A DNA stretch of 64,000 nt from Actinokineospora xionganensis (GCF_014323725.1 NZ_JABVED010000006.1:248001-312000), one strand, 5' to 3'. Shown: positions 17,508-26,951, counted from the first letter of the stretch. Notes: a model not told the origin generated them from the sequence alone. Numbers and translations: made by a program.

Positions 17508-17974
17508 GACGCGACGGCGCCCGGGAGCCGGTGCAGCGACTCCTCCATCCGGCCGGTGATGTCCCGCGAGCCGAACAGCTTCAGCGCGAGCTTCTTGAAG
17601 CCGTCGGCAGGCTCCTGCAGCAGGCGGAGCCGGACGGTCGTGCCGTCGCCGTCGGCTTCAAGTTCGATGCGGAAGACGACGGAGGAGGCGTACACGGTCG
17701 CCGGTTTGCCGTCGACCCGCTCGGCGGTGTGCTTCCAGGCGATCAGCTTGTCGGGGACGAACTCGATGACCTCCTGCTCGATCTCGGAGGTCTTCGTGCG
17801 CCAACGGCCGTGCTGCAGCCGCTTCTCGCCGCGGCCGCTGCCGGAGAGGATCTCGGTGCGCACGGCGAAGCTGAACCAGTCGGGGGCACGGCGGGCATCG
17901 GAGACCACGGTCCAGACGTCGGCTGGGGATGCCGGGACATGGCCGGAGCGCTCGATCTCAATCACGGCGGTCAA
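17504..17974 (-). CDS. SRPBCC (polyketide cyclase/dehydrase-like) protein
   Basis: The 156-residue protein shows the START-like helix-grip pattern: VIEIERSGHVPASPADVW, DARRAPDWFS, and a long C-terminal helix after LRLLQEPADGFKKLALK. Such proteins bind hydrophobic small molecules. The start may be TTG at 17974 or the GTG at 17965; neither has a clear ribosome site. It is the first gene of the minus-strand run and is translationally coupled to the racemase. Confidence 0.7.
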   Translation of the reverse strand: MTAVIEIERSGHVPASPADVWTVVSDARRAPDWFSFAVRTEILSGSGRGEKRLQHGRWRTKTSEIEQEVIEFVPDKLIAWKHTAERVDGKPATVYASSVVFRIELEADGDGTTVRLRLLQEPADGFKKLALKLFGSRDITGRMEESLHRLPGAVAS

Positions 17975-18028
17975 ATTACGCCATCAAGCGAGGTGGACAG
18001 CACGCGCACGTCGACGCATACTTGCTGT

Positions 18029-18253
18029 ATGCAGACCAGCATGCGGGTGTCGGTGCGCAACCGCGACGCGTTAGCGCGGATCGCGGAGACCGAACTGGGC
18101 GGGGTCAGCCTGGACGAAGCGCTGCGGATCGTGCTGTTCGAGCACGCGACGCGCGCAGCTTTGGCGCGCTTGGCGGCGGATCCGGAGGCCGCGGGCGGCT
18201 ACGCCGACGAGGCCGCGAGCCTTGCGGAAATAGACGCGGCGGCCAAGGAGTGA
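18029..18253 (+). CDS. mazE: MazE/MazE-like antitoxin
   Basis: The 74-residue protein has a short N-terminal DNA-binding part (MRVSVRNRDALARIAETELGG, VSLDEALRIVLFEH) and an acidic Ala-rich tail (GYADEAASLAEIDAAAKE) typical of antitoxin toxin-wrapping ends. Its stop overlaps the start of a MazF/PemK toxin gene. It would repress the pair and neutralise the toxin. The ATG at 18041 is an alternative start. Confidence 0.72.
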   Translation: MQTSMRVSVRNRDALARIAETELGGVSLDEALRIVLFEHATRAALARLAADPEAAGGYADEAASLAEIDAAAKE

Positions 18254-18588
18254 CGATTCGAACGCTCGCACCGTGGCAGGTGTGGTGGACCGACTTCAAC
18301 CCACAGATCGGCCGAGAGCAGGCAGGGCAGCGCCCCTCCATAGTCGTGGGCACGTCGCTGGCGTGTGAATTGCCCAACCGATTGGCAATCGTCTTGCCGT
18401 GCACGACCACCGACCGCGGGCTGCCGTTCCACCCGGCTGTCGACCTGGGGCGGCCGTCGTTCGCGATGTGCGACCAGATCAAATCCGTGAGCGTGGAACG
18501 GCTGGTCAGGCGCCACCCCGCACGCCTGCGCGACGACGAGATCGAAACGGTCCGGTTCGCCCTCCGCCAGATGATCGACTTGGCTTGA
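18250..18588 (+). CDS. mazF: MazF/PemK-family mRNA interferase toxin
   Basis: GTG start overlapping the antitoxin stop (GTGA) and AAGGAG directly before it. The 112-residue protein shows the PemK/MazF fold signature: GQVWW-type start (APWQVWWTDFNP), GREQAGQRPSIVVG, IVLPCTTTDRGLPFH and CDQIKSVSVERL. MazF toxins cut single-stranded mRNA at short sequences. The pair is inserted between the cysM and murI blocks that are adjacent in mycobacteria. Confidence 0.85.
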   Translation: MTIRTLAPWQVWWTDFNPQIGREQAGQRPSIVVGTSLACELPNRLAIVLPCTTTDRGLPFHPAVDLGRPSFAMCDQIKSVSVERLVRRHPARLRDDEIETVRFALRQMIDLA

Positions 18589-18597
18589 CCGCACCCC

Positions 18598-18717
18598 CGA
18601 GTCGCCCCGCCCGGCAACCGAGTCGCCCCCTCCGACGAGTGAATTCAACATTCGTGATCGCGAAAGTCGAACTCAGTCGCTGGAGGGGGCGACTCGGTTG
18701 CTGGAGGGGGCGACTCG
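18598..18717. repeat. Symmetric inverted-repeat element between convergent mazF and cysM
   Basis: Perfect 20-bp arms GCAACCGAGTCGCCCCCTCC (18614-18633) and its complement (18682-18701) flank an imperfect inner palindrome exactly centred on GATC (18656-18659). A further GAGTCGCCCC copy lies outside at 18598-18608, and TGGAGGGGGCGACTCG repeats at 18702-18717. The whole 88-bp core can fold as one long hairpin. It could be a bidirectional terminator or a REP/MITE-type repeat. Confidence 0.75.
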
Positions 18718-18726
18718 CGAGGGGGG

Positions 18727-19689
<963 letters not shown>

Positions 19690-19968
19690 TTAGCGGGAGC
19701 CGCCCGCGACCGCGGGCAGGATGGTCACGGAGTCGCCGTCGGCGACCTTGGCCTCAAGGCCGCCCGCGAAGCGCACGTCCTCATCGTTGACGTAGATGTT
19801 GACGAAGCGGTGCAGCGTGCCGTCCTTGACCAGGCGCGCCTTAAGACCGCCGTGCTTGTCCTCGAGGTGGTCGATGACCTCGGCGACGGTCGTGCCCGCG
19901 GCGGGGACGGACTTCTCGCCGCCGGTGTGGGTGCGCAGGATGGTGGGGATGGAAACGGTGACGGCCAC
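19690..19968 (-). CDS. cysO: Sulfur-carrier protein CysO (ThiS/MoaD-like)
   Basis: Ubiquitin-fold carrier whose C-terminal Gly-Gly is thiocarboxylated and donates sulfur to CysM. The 92-residue protein has a GTG start behind GGAGG, the LEDKHGGLKARLV helix, FVNIYVNDEDVRF, and ends AVAGGSR. Two residues (Ser-Arg) follow the Gly-Gly, whereas the M. tuberculosis protein as I recall it ends at GG, so C-terminal trimming would be needed, perhaps by the JAMM protease encoded upstream. Confidence 0.92.
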   Translation of the reverse strand: MAVTVSIPTILRTHTGGEKSVPAAGTTVAEVIDHLEDKHGGLKARLVKDGTLHRFVNIYVNDEDVRFAGGLEAKVADGDSVTILPAVAGGSR

Positions 19969-20045
19969 GTGAAACCTCCGGGTTTGCCTGTTCGATCAGA
20001 TATGACGTGCAGAGACGCGGCCGGTATTCCGGATGCCGCGCAAAG

Positions 20046-20507
20046 TCACAGAGCGCTTGGCTCGGGAATGTCGTCGGGGCCCGTGTGGGCGAACCGGTAG
20101 GACTCCACGACCTCGACGGGCTCTTCGGTGATGACGCCGTCGACGATCCGGTACGAACGCAGCTCGTGCTCGTTCGCGTCGCGGGTGGAGACCAGCACGT
20201 AGTGCGCGTCCGGCTCGGAGGCGTAGGACACGTCGGTGCGCGACGGGTAGGCCTCGGTGGCGGTGTGCGAGTGGTAGATGACCACCGGCACCTCGTCGTT
20301 GGCGTCCATGTCGCGGTAGAGCTTCAGCAGGTCGGCCGAGTCGAACTCGTAGAACGTCGGCGACCGCGCGGCGTTGAGCATCGGGATGAATCGCTCGGGG
20401 CGGTCACTGCCCTCGGGACCCGCGATGACGCCGCATGCCTCGTCCGGGTGGTCGCGACGGGCATGCGCCACCATCGCGTCCACTAGGTCTCGGCGTATCT
20501 GCAACAC
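20046..20507 (-). CDS. mec: Mec-type JAMM metalloprotease (CysO-cysteine peptidase)
   Basis: It releases cysteine from CysO-cysteine. The 153-residue protein has the JAMM signature: an upstream Glu in PDEACGVI, then HSHTATEAYPSRTD (HxH-x7-S-x2-D). The GTG at 20507 has AGGA nine bases upstream; an ATG at 20516 is an alternative but its ribosome site would overlap it. It is first of mec-cysO-cysM; a tnpB remnant lies directly upstream. Confidence 0.92.
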   Translation of the reverse strand: MLQIRRDLVDAMVAHARRDHPDEACGVIAGPEGSDRPERFIPMLNAARSPTFYEFDSADLLKLYRDMDANDEVPVVIYHSHTATEAYPSRTDVSYASEPDAHYVLVSTRDANEHELRSYRIVDGVITEEPVEVVESYRFAHTGPDDIPEPSAL

Positions 20508-20559
20508 ACCGCCCATCCTACGTGGTGGATGGGCACCTCCCACTGTGTGAGAGTCGGCA

Positions 20560-20595
20560 CTTGGCATCCTCCCCAGCCGATAAAGGGATTCCAAC
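20560..20595 (-). ncRNA. Candidate omega-RNA (reRNA) 3' scaffold of element 1
   Basis: TnpB systems use an RNA made from the tnpB 3' end through the element right end, with the guide taken from the flank. The segment GTTGGAATCCC, a short loop, then GGGGAGGATGCCAAG can form a CCC/GGG stem and matches the same position in element 2. The 5' boundary of the RNA is unknown and probably lies inside tnpB. A guide would correspond to 20559 down to about 20541. Confidence 0.45.
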
Positions 20596-20599
20596 AGCA

Positions 20600-21824
20600 C
20601 TACCGCACGAGGAGGTACTCATGTTGAGGTTCACGGTTCTCGGGCCCGCCCAACGGCGGGCCTCCCCGTGCGGTCACGGCATGCCCTGCCGCGAATCGAA
20701 TATTCAGCGCCGCGTTCACATCGGCATTGCAGGCGAAACCGCAGGACCGGCAGCGGAAGACGGCTTGGCTCTCGCGCGCCTCCCGATCCACGATCCCACA
20801 CGCCGAGCAACGCTGACTGGTGAACCGCGGGTCGACCTTCACCACCCGGCCCGGAGCCTTCTGCTCCAGCCGAGTCACCAACTGCCCCCACCCGTTGGCG
20901 AGGATTCCCCTGTTCAGGCCCGCCTTCTGCCGCACGCCCCGACCCGGGGCTTCGAGCGTGCCCTTCGCCGACCGGGTCATATTGCTGATCTTGAGGTCCT
21001 CGACCGCGATCACATCGAACTCCCGGGCCAGGCGGGTACTGGTCTTCTCCACCCAGTCCTTGCGCCGATCGGTCTCGCGGGCCTTGAGTCGCGCGATCGC
21101 AGTCTTGACCTTGCGTCGCCGGTTGGAGCCGCGTTGTGCCCGGGCGAGCTTTCGCTGCAACCGCAACAACCGCGCCTTCTCGCCGTCGCGCAGAGCGGGC
21201 ACATTCAGCAATTCCCCGGTCGACAGGGCCGCCGATACCACCACGCCTCGATCGACACCCACCGCCGCACCCGTGCCCGGTGCGGCGATGGGTTCGGGCG
21301 CCACGGCGAAGGCAACGTGCCATCGGCCCGCCCTATCACGGGTGATGCGGTAGGACTTCGCACCGTCGGCGACCGCGCGCGACCACCGGAAACGCAGCCA
21401 GCCCACCTTTGGCACCCAGACTTCACCCACATTGCGCGACACTCGCCGCACATCAGCAGGGTTGACCGCCACGATCCGAAAGCCCTCCCCTTGGCCGCGT
21501 CTGCGCCAGGTCGGGGCGCCGATGAGTCCCTCCGAAGAAGTTCGCCATTGCCTGGTCGAAGTCCTTCAGCGCCTGCTGCTGCACGACCACGGACCCAGCC
21601 GCCAACCACAGATTTTCCGCCCGCGCCTGGGTCGACTGTCGACACTGATCAGCGAAGCCTGGAGCCGACTTCTTCCCCTGCCGCCAGTGACTATGCTGCT
21701 CGACCGCCAGATTCCACACAAACCGGGCATGTCCACAGTGCAGCGACAGCAATCGCTCCTGAGCGAGCGTCGGGCGAAGTCGGAAACGGGTCACGCCGAT
21801 CAACATAGACACGGGCACCGACAA
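20600..21824 (-). pseudogene. tnpB: Frameshifted TnpB (RuvC-like, OrfB) gene 1
   Basis: The N-terminal part (21824 to about 21515) has the OrfB helix-turn-helix (RFRLRPTLAQERLL, FVWNLAVEQHSHW, KDFDQAMANFFGG). The C-terminal part (ending 20600) has the RuvC acidic residues in GVDRG, VEDLKIS and CNADVNAALN and the zinc ribbon CSACG...CRSCG. They are joined across a one-base shift at the G4 run near 21513-21516: dropping one base restores HRRPTWR and GFRIVAVNP. All catalytic residues survive. Confidence 0.85.
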
Positions 21825-21940
21825 TTACGGACGCCGTTGAACAGGTAATCCGAGCACGCCAGAGGTCCTCATCTCCGCACCGGCGGCCACCGGAGACGCG
21901 AACCCCGGAGCACCCGGGGACCGTACTCATAACCGCACGG

Positions 21941-22891
21941 CTAGAACCAGACGTCCTGGTAGGAGCGCAATTCCCCGACCGTCCTCGCCGCCAGAACGCC
22001 GTGGACCATCGCCCTGGCGAACACGTCGGCGGCCGCCGCGTAGAGGGCGTCGAGTTCGAACGGGCCGGAGACCGGGCGCGCGCCGGTGGCCGCGGCGAAG
22101 ACGGTGTCGCCGTCGAACAGGGAATGCGCTGGTCGGACCGCGCGCGCCAGGCCGTCCTGGGCAGCCATCGCGAGCCTGCGGCAGGCCGCCTTGTCGAGCT
22201 TGGCGTCGGTGGCGACGACCCCGATCGTGGTGTTCAGGTCCGACGCGACCGTCGGCAGCTCCGCCGCCCGGCCCGGCGACGCCGGGAACTCGCCGGGCAG
22301 GCCCAGGTCGGCCGCCCACGGGGTGCCGGTCTTCAGGTCGACGACCTCCCCGCGCGCGTTCACCGCCGCGATAGCCCCCACGGTGAACTCGCCCACCCGC
22401 ACGCTCGCCGTCCCGATACCGCCCTTGAGCGACCCCGCCCGGGCGCCGGCTCCCGCGCCGACGCAGCCCTGCTCGACCGACGTCGACGCCGCCGCGCAGG
22501 CCTCATACCCGAAGTCCGAGGTCGGCCGGTTGCCCCAGGCCCCGCGCGGGAGGTCGAACAGCACGGCGGCGGGCACGATCGGAACCACCTCGTGCGGCGC
22601 CGCGCCCACCGGGAAGCCGCGGTTGCGCTCGGCCAGCCAGCGCATCACGCCGTCGGCCGCGACCAGGCCGTACGCGCTGCCGCCGGACAGGCAGACCGCG
22701 TCGATCCGGTCGACCAGGTTCTCCGGGGCCAGCAGGTCGGTCTCGCGGGTGCCGGGCGCGCCCCCGCGCCCGTCGACGCCGCCGACCGTGCCCTCGGGCA
22801 GCAGCACGACCGTGGTGCCCGTGGCCCAGCCCTCGCCGACGCGGTGGTGGTGGCCGACGAGGACGCCGGGCACGTCGGTGATCGCGTTCAT
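21941..22891 (-). CDS. P1 (DmpA-like) family Ntn-type peptidase
   Basis: The 316-residue protein resembles autoprocessing aminopeptidases of family S58: N-terminal DVPGVLVGHHH, LSGGSAYGLVAADGVMRWL, the SDFGYEA segment, and LKGGIGTASV, the expected self-cleavage region. It would be a cytoplasmic aminopeptidase. The ATG overlaps the DUF2017 stop (ATGA). In mycobacteria it is followed directly by mec; here tnpB intervenes. Confidence 0.85.
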   Translation of the reverse strand: MNAITDVPGVLVGHHHRVGEGWATGTTVVLLPEGTVGGVDGRGGAPGTRETDLLAPENLVDRIDAVCLSGGSAYGLVAADGVMRWLAERNRGFPVGAAPHEVVPIVPAAVLFDLPRGAWGNRPTSDFGYEACAAASTSVEQGCVGAGAGARAGSLKGGIGTASVRVGEFTVGAIAAVNARGEVVDLKTGTPWAADLGLPGEFPASPGRAAELPTVASDLNTTIGVVATDAKLDKAACRRLAMAAQDGLARAVRPAHSLFDGDTVFAAATGARPVSGPFELDALYAAAADVFARAMVHGVLAARTVGELRSYQDVWF

Positions 22892-23448
22892 TCCGCCGAC
22901 AGGGCCTGGACCAGCGACTCCTGCACCCAGGTCAGCCAGTGGTACACCGCCAGGTGCGGACTGCGGGGGTCGTCGTCGGGCAGTTCGTCGGGCATGTCGT
23001 CGCTGACGTCGATGGCCGTGCCCAGCGCGAGCCGCACGTCGTTGAGCGCCGACAGCCACGCGTCGGCCTGCTCCAGCGAGAGCCGGACCCCACCACCGAA
23101 CATGGGGCAGGTGTCGAGCACGACGCCCGCGACGCCGGTCTTGAGGTCGAGCAGTGTGGGCTCGTGGATCGAGCGCAGCGCCGCGGCGGAGTCCAGCTCG
23201 GCCTTGCCCGGGTTGTCGTCGTCGAGCCGGTGGAAGTCGGGCAGCAGCCGCGAGAGCACCGGGTCGTCCGGGGAGGTGGTCGGGCCGGTGCGGATGCCGG
23301 TCAGCTCGGCCAGCTCGTCCTGGGGCGTCTCCTCGATGCGTGCCTTGAGCATGTCGTCGATCTGCGACACCAGGCCGCGCAGGACAGCGGCCTCCTGCTT
23401 GTCGAGCTCCCCGAAGACCTTGTCACCCTTGCGCTTCCACGGCTTCAT
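22888..23448 (-). CDS. DUF2017 family protein
   Basis: The 186-residue protein begins [20 protein letters not shown] and has the [12 protein letters not shown] and [19 protein letters not shown] segments of DUF2017 proteins found next to clpS in actinobacteria. Acidic, soluble, function unknown. Overlaps clpS and the peptidase gene by ATGA on both sides, so the three are tightly coupled. The link to clpS suggests a role in ClpAP-type proteolysis, which is inference. Confidence 0.85.
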   Translation of the reverse strand: MKPWKRKGDKVFGELDKQEAAVLRGLVSQIDDMLKARIEETPQDELAELTGIRTGPTTSPDDPVLSRLLPDFHRLDDDNPGKAELDSAAALRSIHEPTLLDLKTGVAGVVLDTCPMFGGGVRLSLEQADAWLSALNDVRLALGTAIDVSDDMPDELPDDDPRSPHLAVYHWLTWVQESLVQALSAE

Positions 23449-23744
23449 GACTGATGCTCCATCGTCGCCCACAGGCCGGCGGCGTGCAGTTTCGCCACGT
23501 CGCCCTCGACCTTCTCCTTGGAGCCATGGGAGACGATGGCTTTGCCTTCGTGGTGGACGTCGAGCATCAGCTTCGTCGCCTTGTCGCGGCTGTAGCCGAA
23601 CAGCTTCTGGAAGACGTAGGTCACGTACGACATCAGGTTCACCGGATCGTTCCAGACGACCGTCTGCCACGGCACGTCCTCGGAGACGACTGCGGCGCCT
23701 GTCGGGTCGGACTGCGTCTGTTCCATGTCGACGGGGGCGGTCAT
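23445..23744 (-). CDS. clpS: ATP-dependent Clp protease adaptor ClpS
   Basis: ClpS delivers N-degron substrates to ClpC/ClpA. The 99-residue protein has a flexible N-terminus, then [41 protein letters not shown] and [18 protein letters not shown], covering the N-degron pocket and Clp-binding face. It is the first gene of clpS-DUF2017-P1 peptidase and is divergent from pncB. Confidence 0.93.
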   Translation of the reverse strand: MTAPVDMEQTQSDPTGAAVVSEDVPWQTVVWNDPVNLMSYVTYVFQKLFGYSRDKATKLMLDVHHEGKAIVSHGSKEKVEGDVAKLHAAGLWATMEHQS

Positions 23745-23862
23745 GGTGTCAATGGTGGCATGTCCGCTTCGCGCGGGTGCGGCGGATCTTCATTCATTCG
23801 GAGTACGACATCACAGATCGCATCCACCCGCGGGAACGTGCCGGGCAATAGGCTTCCCGACC

Positions 23863-25158
23863 ATGGTTGCGACCTCACCGAGCACGGCCCTGCTGACCGA
23901 CCACTACGAGTTGACCATGCTGGCGGCCGCGCTCGCGGACGGCACTGGCGACCGCACCTGCGTGTTCGAGACCTTCGCCCGGCGGCTGCCCGACGGCAGG
24001 CGCTACGGCGTCGTCGGCGGCACCCAGCGGTTCATCGACGCCCTGGCCGATTTCCGCTTCGGCGACGACGAGCTGCGCCACCTACGGGCGACGAAGGTCG
24101 TCGACGAGGCCACCCTGGGCCTGCTGGCCGACTACCGCTTCGCCGGTGACGTCGACGGCTACCCCGAGGGCGAGCTGTACTTCCCGGGCTCGCCGATCCT
24201 CACCGTGACCGGCACCTTCGCCGACGCCGTGGTGCTGGAGACGCTGGCCCTGTCGATCCTCAACCACGACAGCGCCATCGTCTCGGCGGGCGCGCGGATG
24301 GCGAGCGCCGCCAACGGCAGGCCGATCATCGAGATGGGCTCGCGGCGCACGCATGAGCACGCGGCGGTGTCCTCGGCCCGTGCCGCGTTCCTCGCCGGGT
24401 TCTCCACCACGTCCAACCTGGAGGCCGGGCGGACGTTCGCGATCCCCACGACGGGGACCTGCGCGCACGCGTTCACCCTGCTGCACGACTCGGAGAAGGC
24501 CGCGTTCGAGGCGCAGATCGCCGCGCTCGGCACGGCCACGACGCTGTTGGTCGACACCTACGACATCACCCAGGGCATCGCCACCGCGATCGAGGTCGCG
24601 GGCACGGACCTCGGCGCGATCCGCATCGACTCCGGCGACGTCGGCGTGCTGGCCCGGCAGGCCCGCGAGCAGCTCGACGAGCTTGGGGCGACGCAGACGC
24701 GGATCGTGGTCTCCGGCGACCTCGACGAGTACGCCATCGCCGCGCTGCGGGCCGAGCCGGTCGACGCCTACGGCGTGGGCACGTCCCTGGTCACCGGCTC
24801 GGGCGCGCCGACCGCGGGGATGGTCTACAAGCTGGTGGAGGTGGCCGGTCGCCCGGTCGCGAAGCGCAGCTCGCACAAGGAGTCGCGCGGCGGCCGGAAG
24901 CTGGCCCTGCGCAGGCACAAGCCGACGGGCACGGCGCTCGAAGAGGTCGTCTACCTCGCCGAAGGTGAGCAGCCGGAGGTCGGCGAGCACGATCGGCCGC
25001 TGCAGATTCCCCTGATGCGGGCTGGACAGCCGGTGGCCGGACTGCCCACGCTGGAGGACAGCAGGCAGCGGGTCCGCCAGGGCCTGGTGAGCCTGCCGTG
25101 GGAGGGCTTGAAGCTGTCGGCGGGCGAGCCCGCGATCCCGACCGTCTACATGAACTAG
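23863..25158 (+). CDS. pncB: Nicotinate phosphoribosyltransferase
   Basis: It makes nicotinate mononucleotide for NAD salvage. The 431-residue protein has ALLTDHYELTMLAAAL, FETFARRLPDGRRYGV, GSRRTHEHAAVSSARAAFLA, RIDSGDVGVLARQ and VGTSLVTGSGAPTAGMVYKL. Divergent from clpS as in M. tuberculosis and followed 34 bp later by a nicotinamidase gene, so nicotinamide to nicotinate to NaMN is encoded together. Confidence 0.94.
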   Translation: MVATSPSTALLTDHYELTMLAAALADGTGDRTCVFETFARRLPDGRRYGVVGGTQRFIDALADFRFGDDELRHLRATKVVDEATLGLLADYRFAGDVDGYPEGELYFPGSPILTVTGTFADAVVLETLALSILNHDSAIVSAGARMASAANGRPIIEMGSRRTHEHAAVSSARAAFLAGFSTTSNLEAGRTFAIPTTGTCAHAFTLLHDSEKAAFEAQIAALGTATTLLVDTYDITQGIATAIEVAGTDLGAIRIDSGDVGVLARQAREQLDELGATQTRIVVSGDLDEYAIAALRAEPVDAYGVGTSLVTGSGAPTAGMVYKLVEVAGRPVAKRSSHKESRGGRKLALRRHKPTGTALEEVVYLAEGEQPEVGEHDRPLQIPLMRAGQPVAGLPTLEDSRQRVRQGLVSLPWEGLKLSAGEPAIPTVYMN

Positions 25159-25192
25159 TGTCCTGCGCAGGACACGAGGGAGCGAGTCAGCG

Positions 25193-25762
25193 ATGACCGA
25201 GCGGACCGCGTTGATCGTGGTGGACGTGCAGAACGACTTCTGTGAGGGCGGGTCGCTGCCGGTCGCGGGTGGCGCGGCGGTGGCGGCGGCGATCAGCGCC
25301 CACATGGCGTCGGCGGGATACGACCACATCGTCGCCACCCGGGACTACCACATCGACCCGGGCGCGCACTTCAGCGAGAACCCGGACTTCGTCGACACCT
25401 GGCCCGCGCACTGCGTGGCGGGCACGGCGGGCGCGTCGTTCCACCCGGAACTCGACGTCACCGCGGTCGAGGCGGTGTTCTCCAAGGGCGCCCACGCCGC
25501 GGCGTACTCCGGGTTCGAAGGTGTCGGGCCCGAGGGCCGCTCACTGACGCAGTGGCTGCGGGACAAGGGCGTCTCGAAGGTCGACGTCGTCGGCATCGCG
25601 ACCGACCACTGCGTGCGGGCCACCGCGGTCGACGCGGCGCGCGACGGCTTCGACACCACCGTCCTGCTCGACCTCACCGCCGCCGTCTCCCCCGACACCG
25701 CCGAGACCGCGCTCGCGACCCTGCGCGCCGCGGACGTCCAACTGGTCGGCACCCTGCGCTGA
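25193..25762 (+). CDS. pncA: Nicotinamidase (isochorismatase-like hydrolase)
   Basis: It deamidates nicotinamide to nicotinate. The 189-residue protein carries the Asp-Lys-Cys triad (Asp11 in VVDVQNDF, Lys98 in VFSKG, Cys140 in ATDHCVRAT) and a metal-binding region around DYHIDPGAHFS. It is in operon with pncB. Its last 222 bp are also read on the other strand by the 3' extension of the epimerase gene. Confidence 0.93.
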   Translation: MTERTALIVVDVQNDFCEGGSLPVAGGAAVAAAISAHMASAGYDHIVATRDYHIDPGAHFSENPDFVDTWPAHCVAGTAGASFHPELDVTAVEAVFSKGAHAAAYSGFEGVGPEGRSLTQWLRDKGVSKVDVVGIATDHCVRATAVDAARDGFDTTVLLDLTAAVSPDTAETALATLRAADVQLVGTLR

Positions 25763-26878
25763 GCCGGGCAGCAGCAGCCGCTCCAGCGCTTCGAGGACCC
25801 GGCCAGCGGCCTTGCCGTCACCGAAGGGGTTGCGGTCGGCCGGGACACGCAGATTCGTGCCGAGGATCCGGTCCGCGCCCGAGAGCAGCATCTCGCGGTC
25901 GGTGCCGACGAGCCACGCGCAGCCCGCGCGGACGGCCTCGCGCCGCTCGGTCACCTCGCGGGCGACCAGGACGGGGACGCCGAAGCTCGGCGCCTCCTCC
26001 TGGATGCCGCCGGAATCGGTGACGACCAGGGCGGCCAGGCGCAGGGCCCGGACCAGGTCGGGGTAGTCGAGTGGACCCGTGACCGACACCCGCTCGACGC
26101 CGTCGAGCGCGGCCCGAACCTGGGCGCCCACGGCCGGATTCGGGTGCGTGGGCAGCAGGACGCGGATGTCGGGGTGGCGCTCGACCATCGTGCGGACGGC
26201 GCCGAGGACCTCGTCGAGCGGGGCGCCCCATGACTCGCGGCGGTGCACGGTGACCAGCACCAGCCTGCCACCGGAGTCGGCGAGGTCACGCTCGACGGCG
26301 GCCAGGCTCGGGTCGCCTGCCGGACGGTCCGTCGCGGCGATGTGCAGCACGGCGTCGACGACGGTGTTGCCGGTGACCACGATGTCGCGCCCGGCCACCG
26401 CCTCGGCACGCAGGGCCGCGGCGGCGTCGTCGGTCGGGGCCAGGTGCAGCGCGGCGATCCGCGCCACCATCTGCCGGTTGCCCTCCTCCGGAAAGGGCGC
26501 GGCGAGGTCGCCGGTGCGCAGGCCCGCTTCGAGGTGCACGACCGGGATTCCGCGCCAGAACGCGCAAAGCGCTCCCGCGAGGGTCGTCGTCGTGTCGCCT
26601 TGGACGATGACGGCCGCCGGGCGGCGGCGGGTGAGCAGTTCGTCGAGAGCGGGCAGCAGTTCGGCCACGAGTTCGGCCTGGGTGCCCGTTCCCCGGTTCA
26701 CTTCGAGAACTTCGGTGTGGCTGAGGCCGAAGGGTTCCAGCGCCTGCTCGACCATCCCGGCATGTTGTCCACTGTGGACGATGACCGACCGCAGCACGGG
26801 GTGGCCGTCCAGGGCGAGCGCGACCGGGGCGGCTTTCACCGCCTCGGGTCGGGTGCCGACGAGGAGCAGGACTTCCAC
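25541..26878 (-). CDS. wecB: Non-hydrolysing UDP-N-acetylglucosamine 2-epimerase, with unusual 3' extension
   Basis: Interconverts UDP-GlcNAc and UDP-ManNAc for surface polysaccharide. GTG start five bases after GGAGG. Family motifs present: VGTRPEAVKAAPV, VQGDTTTTLAGAL, HLEAGLRTGD, FPEEGNRQM, VTVHRRESWG, TDSGGIQEEAPSFGVPVL. The family normally ends near residue 370, at LEALERLLL. Here no stop occurs and the frame runs a further 73 residues antisense through pncA as a Gly/Asp-rich tail. The enzyme is probably active; the tail is probably incidental. Confidence 0.88.
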   Translation of the reverse strand: MEVLLLVGTRPEAVKAAPVALALDGHPVLRSVIVHSGQHAGMVEQALEPFGLSHTEVLEVNRGTGTQAELVAELLPALDELLTRRRPAAVIVQGDTTTTLAGALCAFWRGIPVVHLEAGLRTGDLAAPFPEEGNRQMVARIAALHLAPTDDAAAALRAEAVAGRDIVVTGNTVVDAVLHIAATDRPAGDPSLAAVERDLADSGGRLVLVTVHRRESWGAPLDEVLGAVRTMVERHPDIRVLLPTHPNPAVGAQVRAALDGVERVSVTGPLDYPDLVRALRLAALVVTDSGGIQEEAPSFGVPVLVAREVTERREAVRAGCAWLVGTDREMLLSGADRILGTNLRVPADRNPFGDGKAAGRVLEALERLLLPGSAQGADQLDVRGAQGRERGLGGVGGDGGGEVEQDGGVEAVARRVDRGGPHAVVGRDADDVDLRDALVPQPLRQ

Positions 26879-26951
26879 GGTGCCTCCAGCTTGCCAGACA
26901 AGGAAAAGAGGGCCCCGGGCGGGAATCCGTCTCGCCCGGGGTCCTCGTGGA

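Larger units (their letters stand above)
20560..21824 (-). mobile_element. Solo-tnpB (IS200/IS605-type) remnant 1
   Basis: The right end is placed at about 20560 from the block GTTGGAATCCC...GGGGAG...CAAG shared with element 2 (38321-38359). The left end is not resolved; 21825-21940 holds no gene. No tnpA is present. The element separates the P1 peptidase gene from mec, two genes adjacent in mycobacteria. Confidence 0.7.

Noticed and set aside
20600-21824. Programmed frameshift producing intact TnpB
   Set aside because: The two tnpB copies break at different places and sequences, and no conserved slippery site or stem was seen; decay is simpler. It is kept as a check in the findings.
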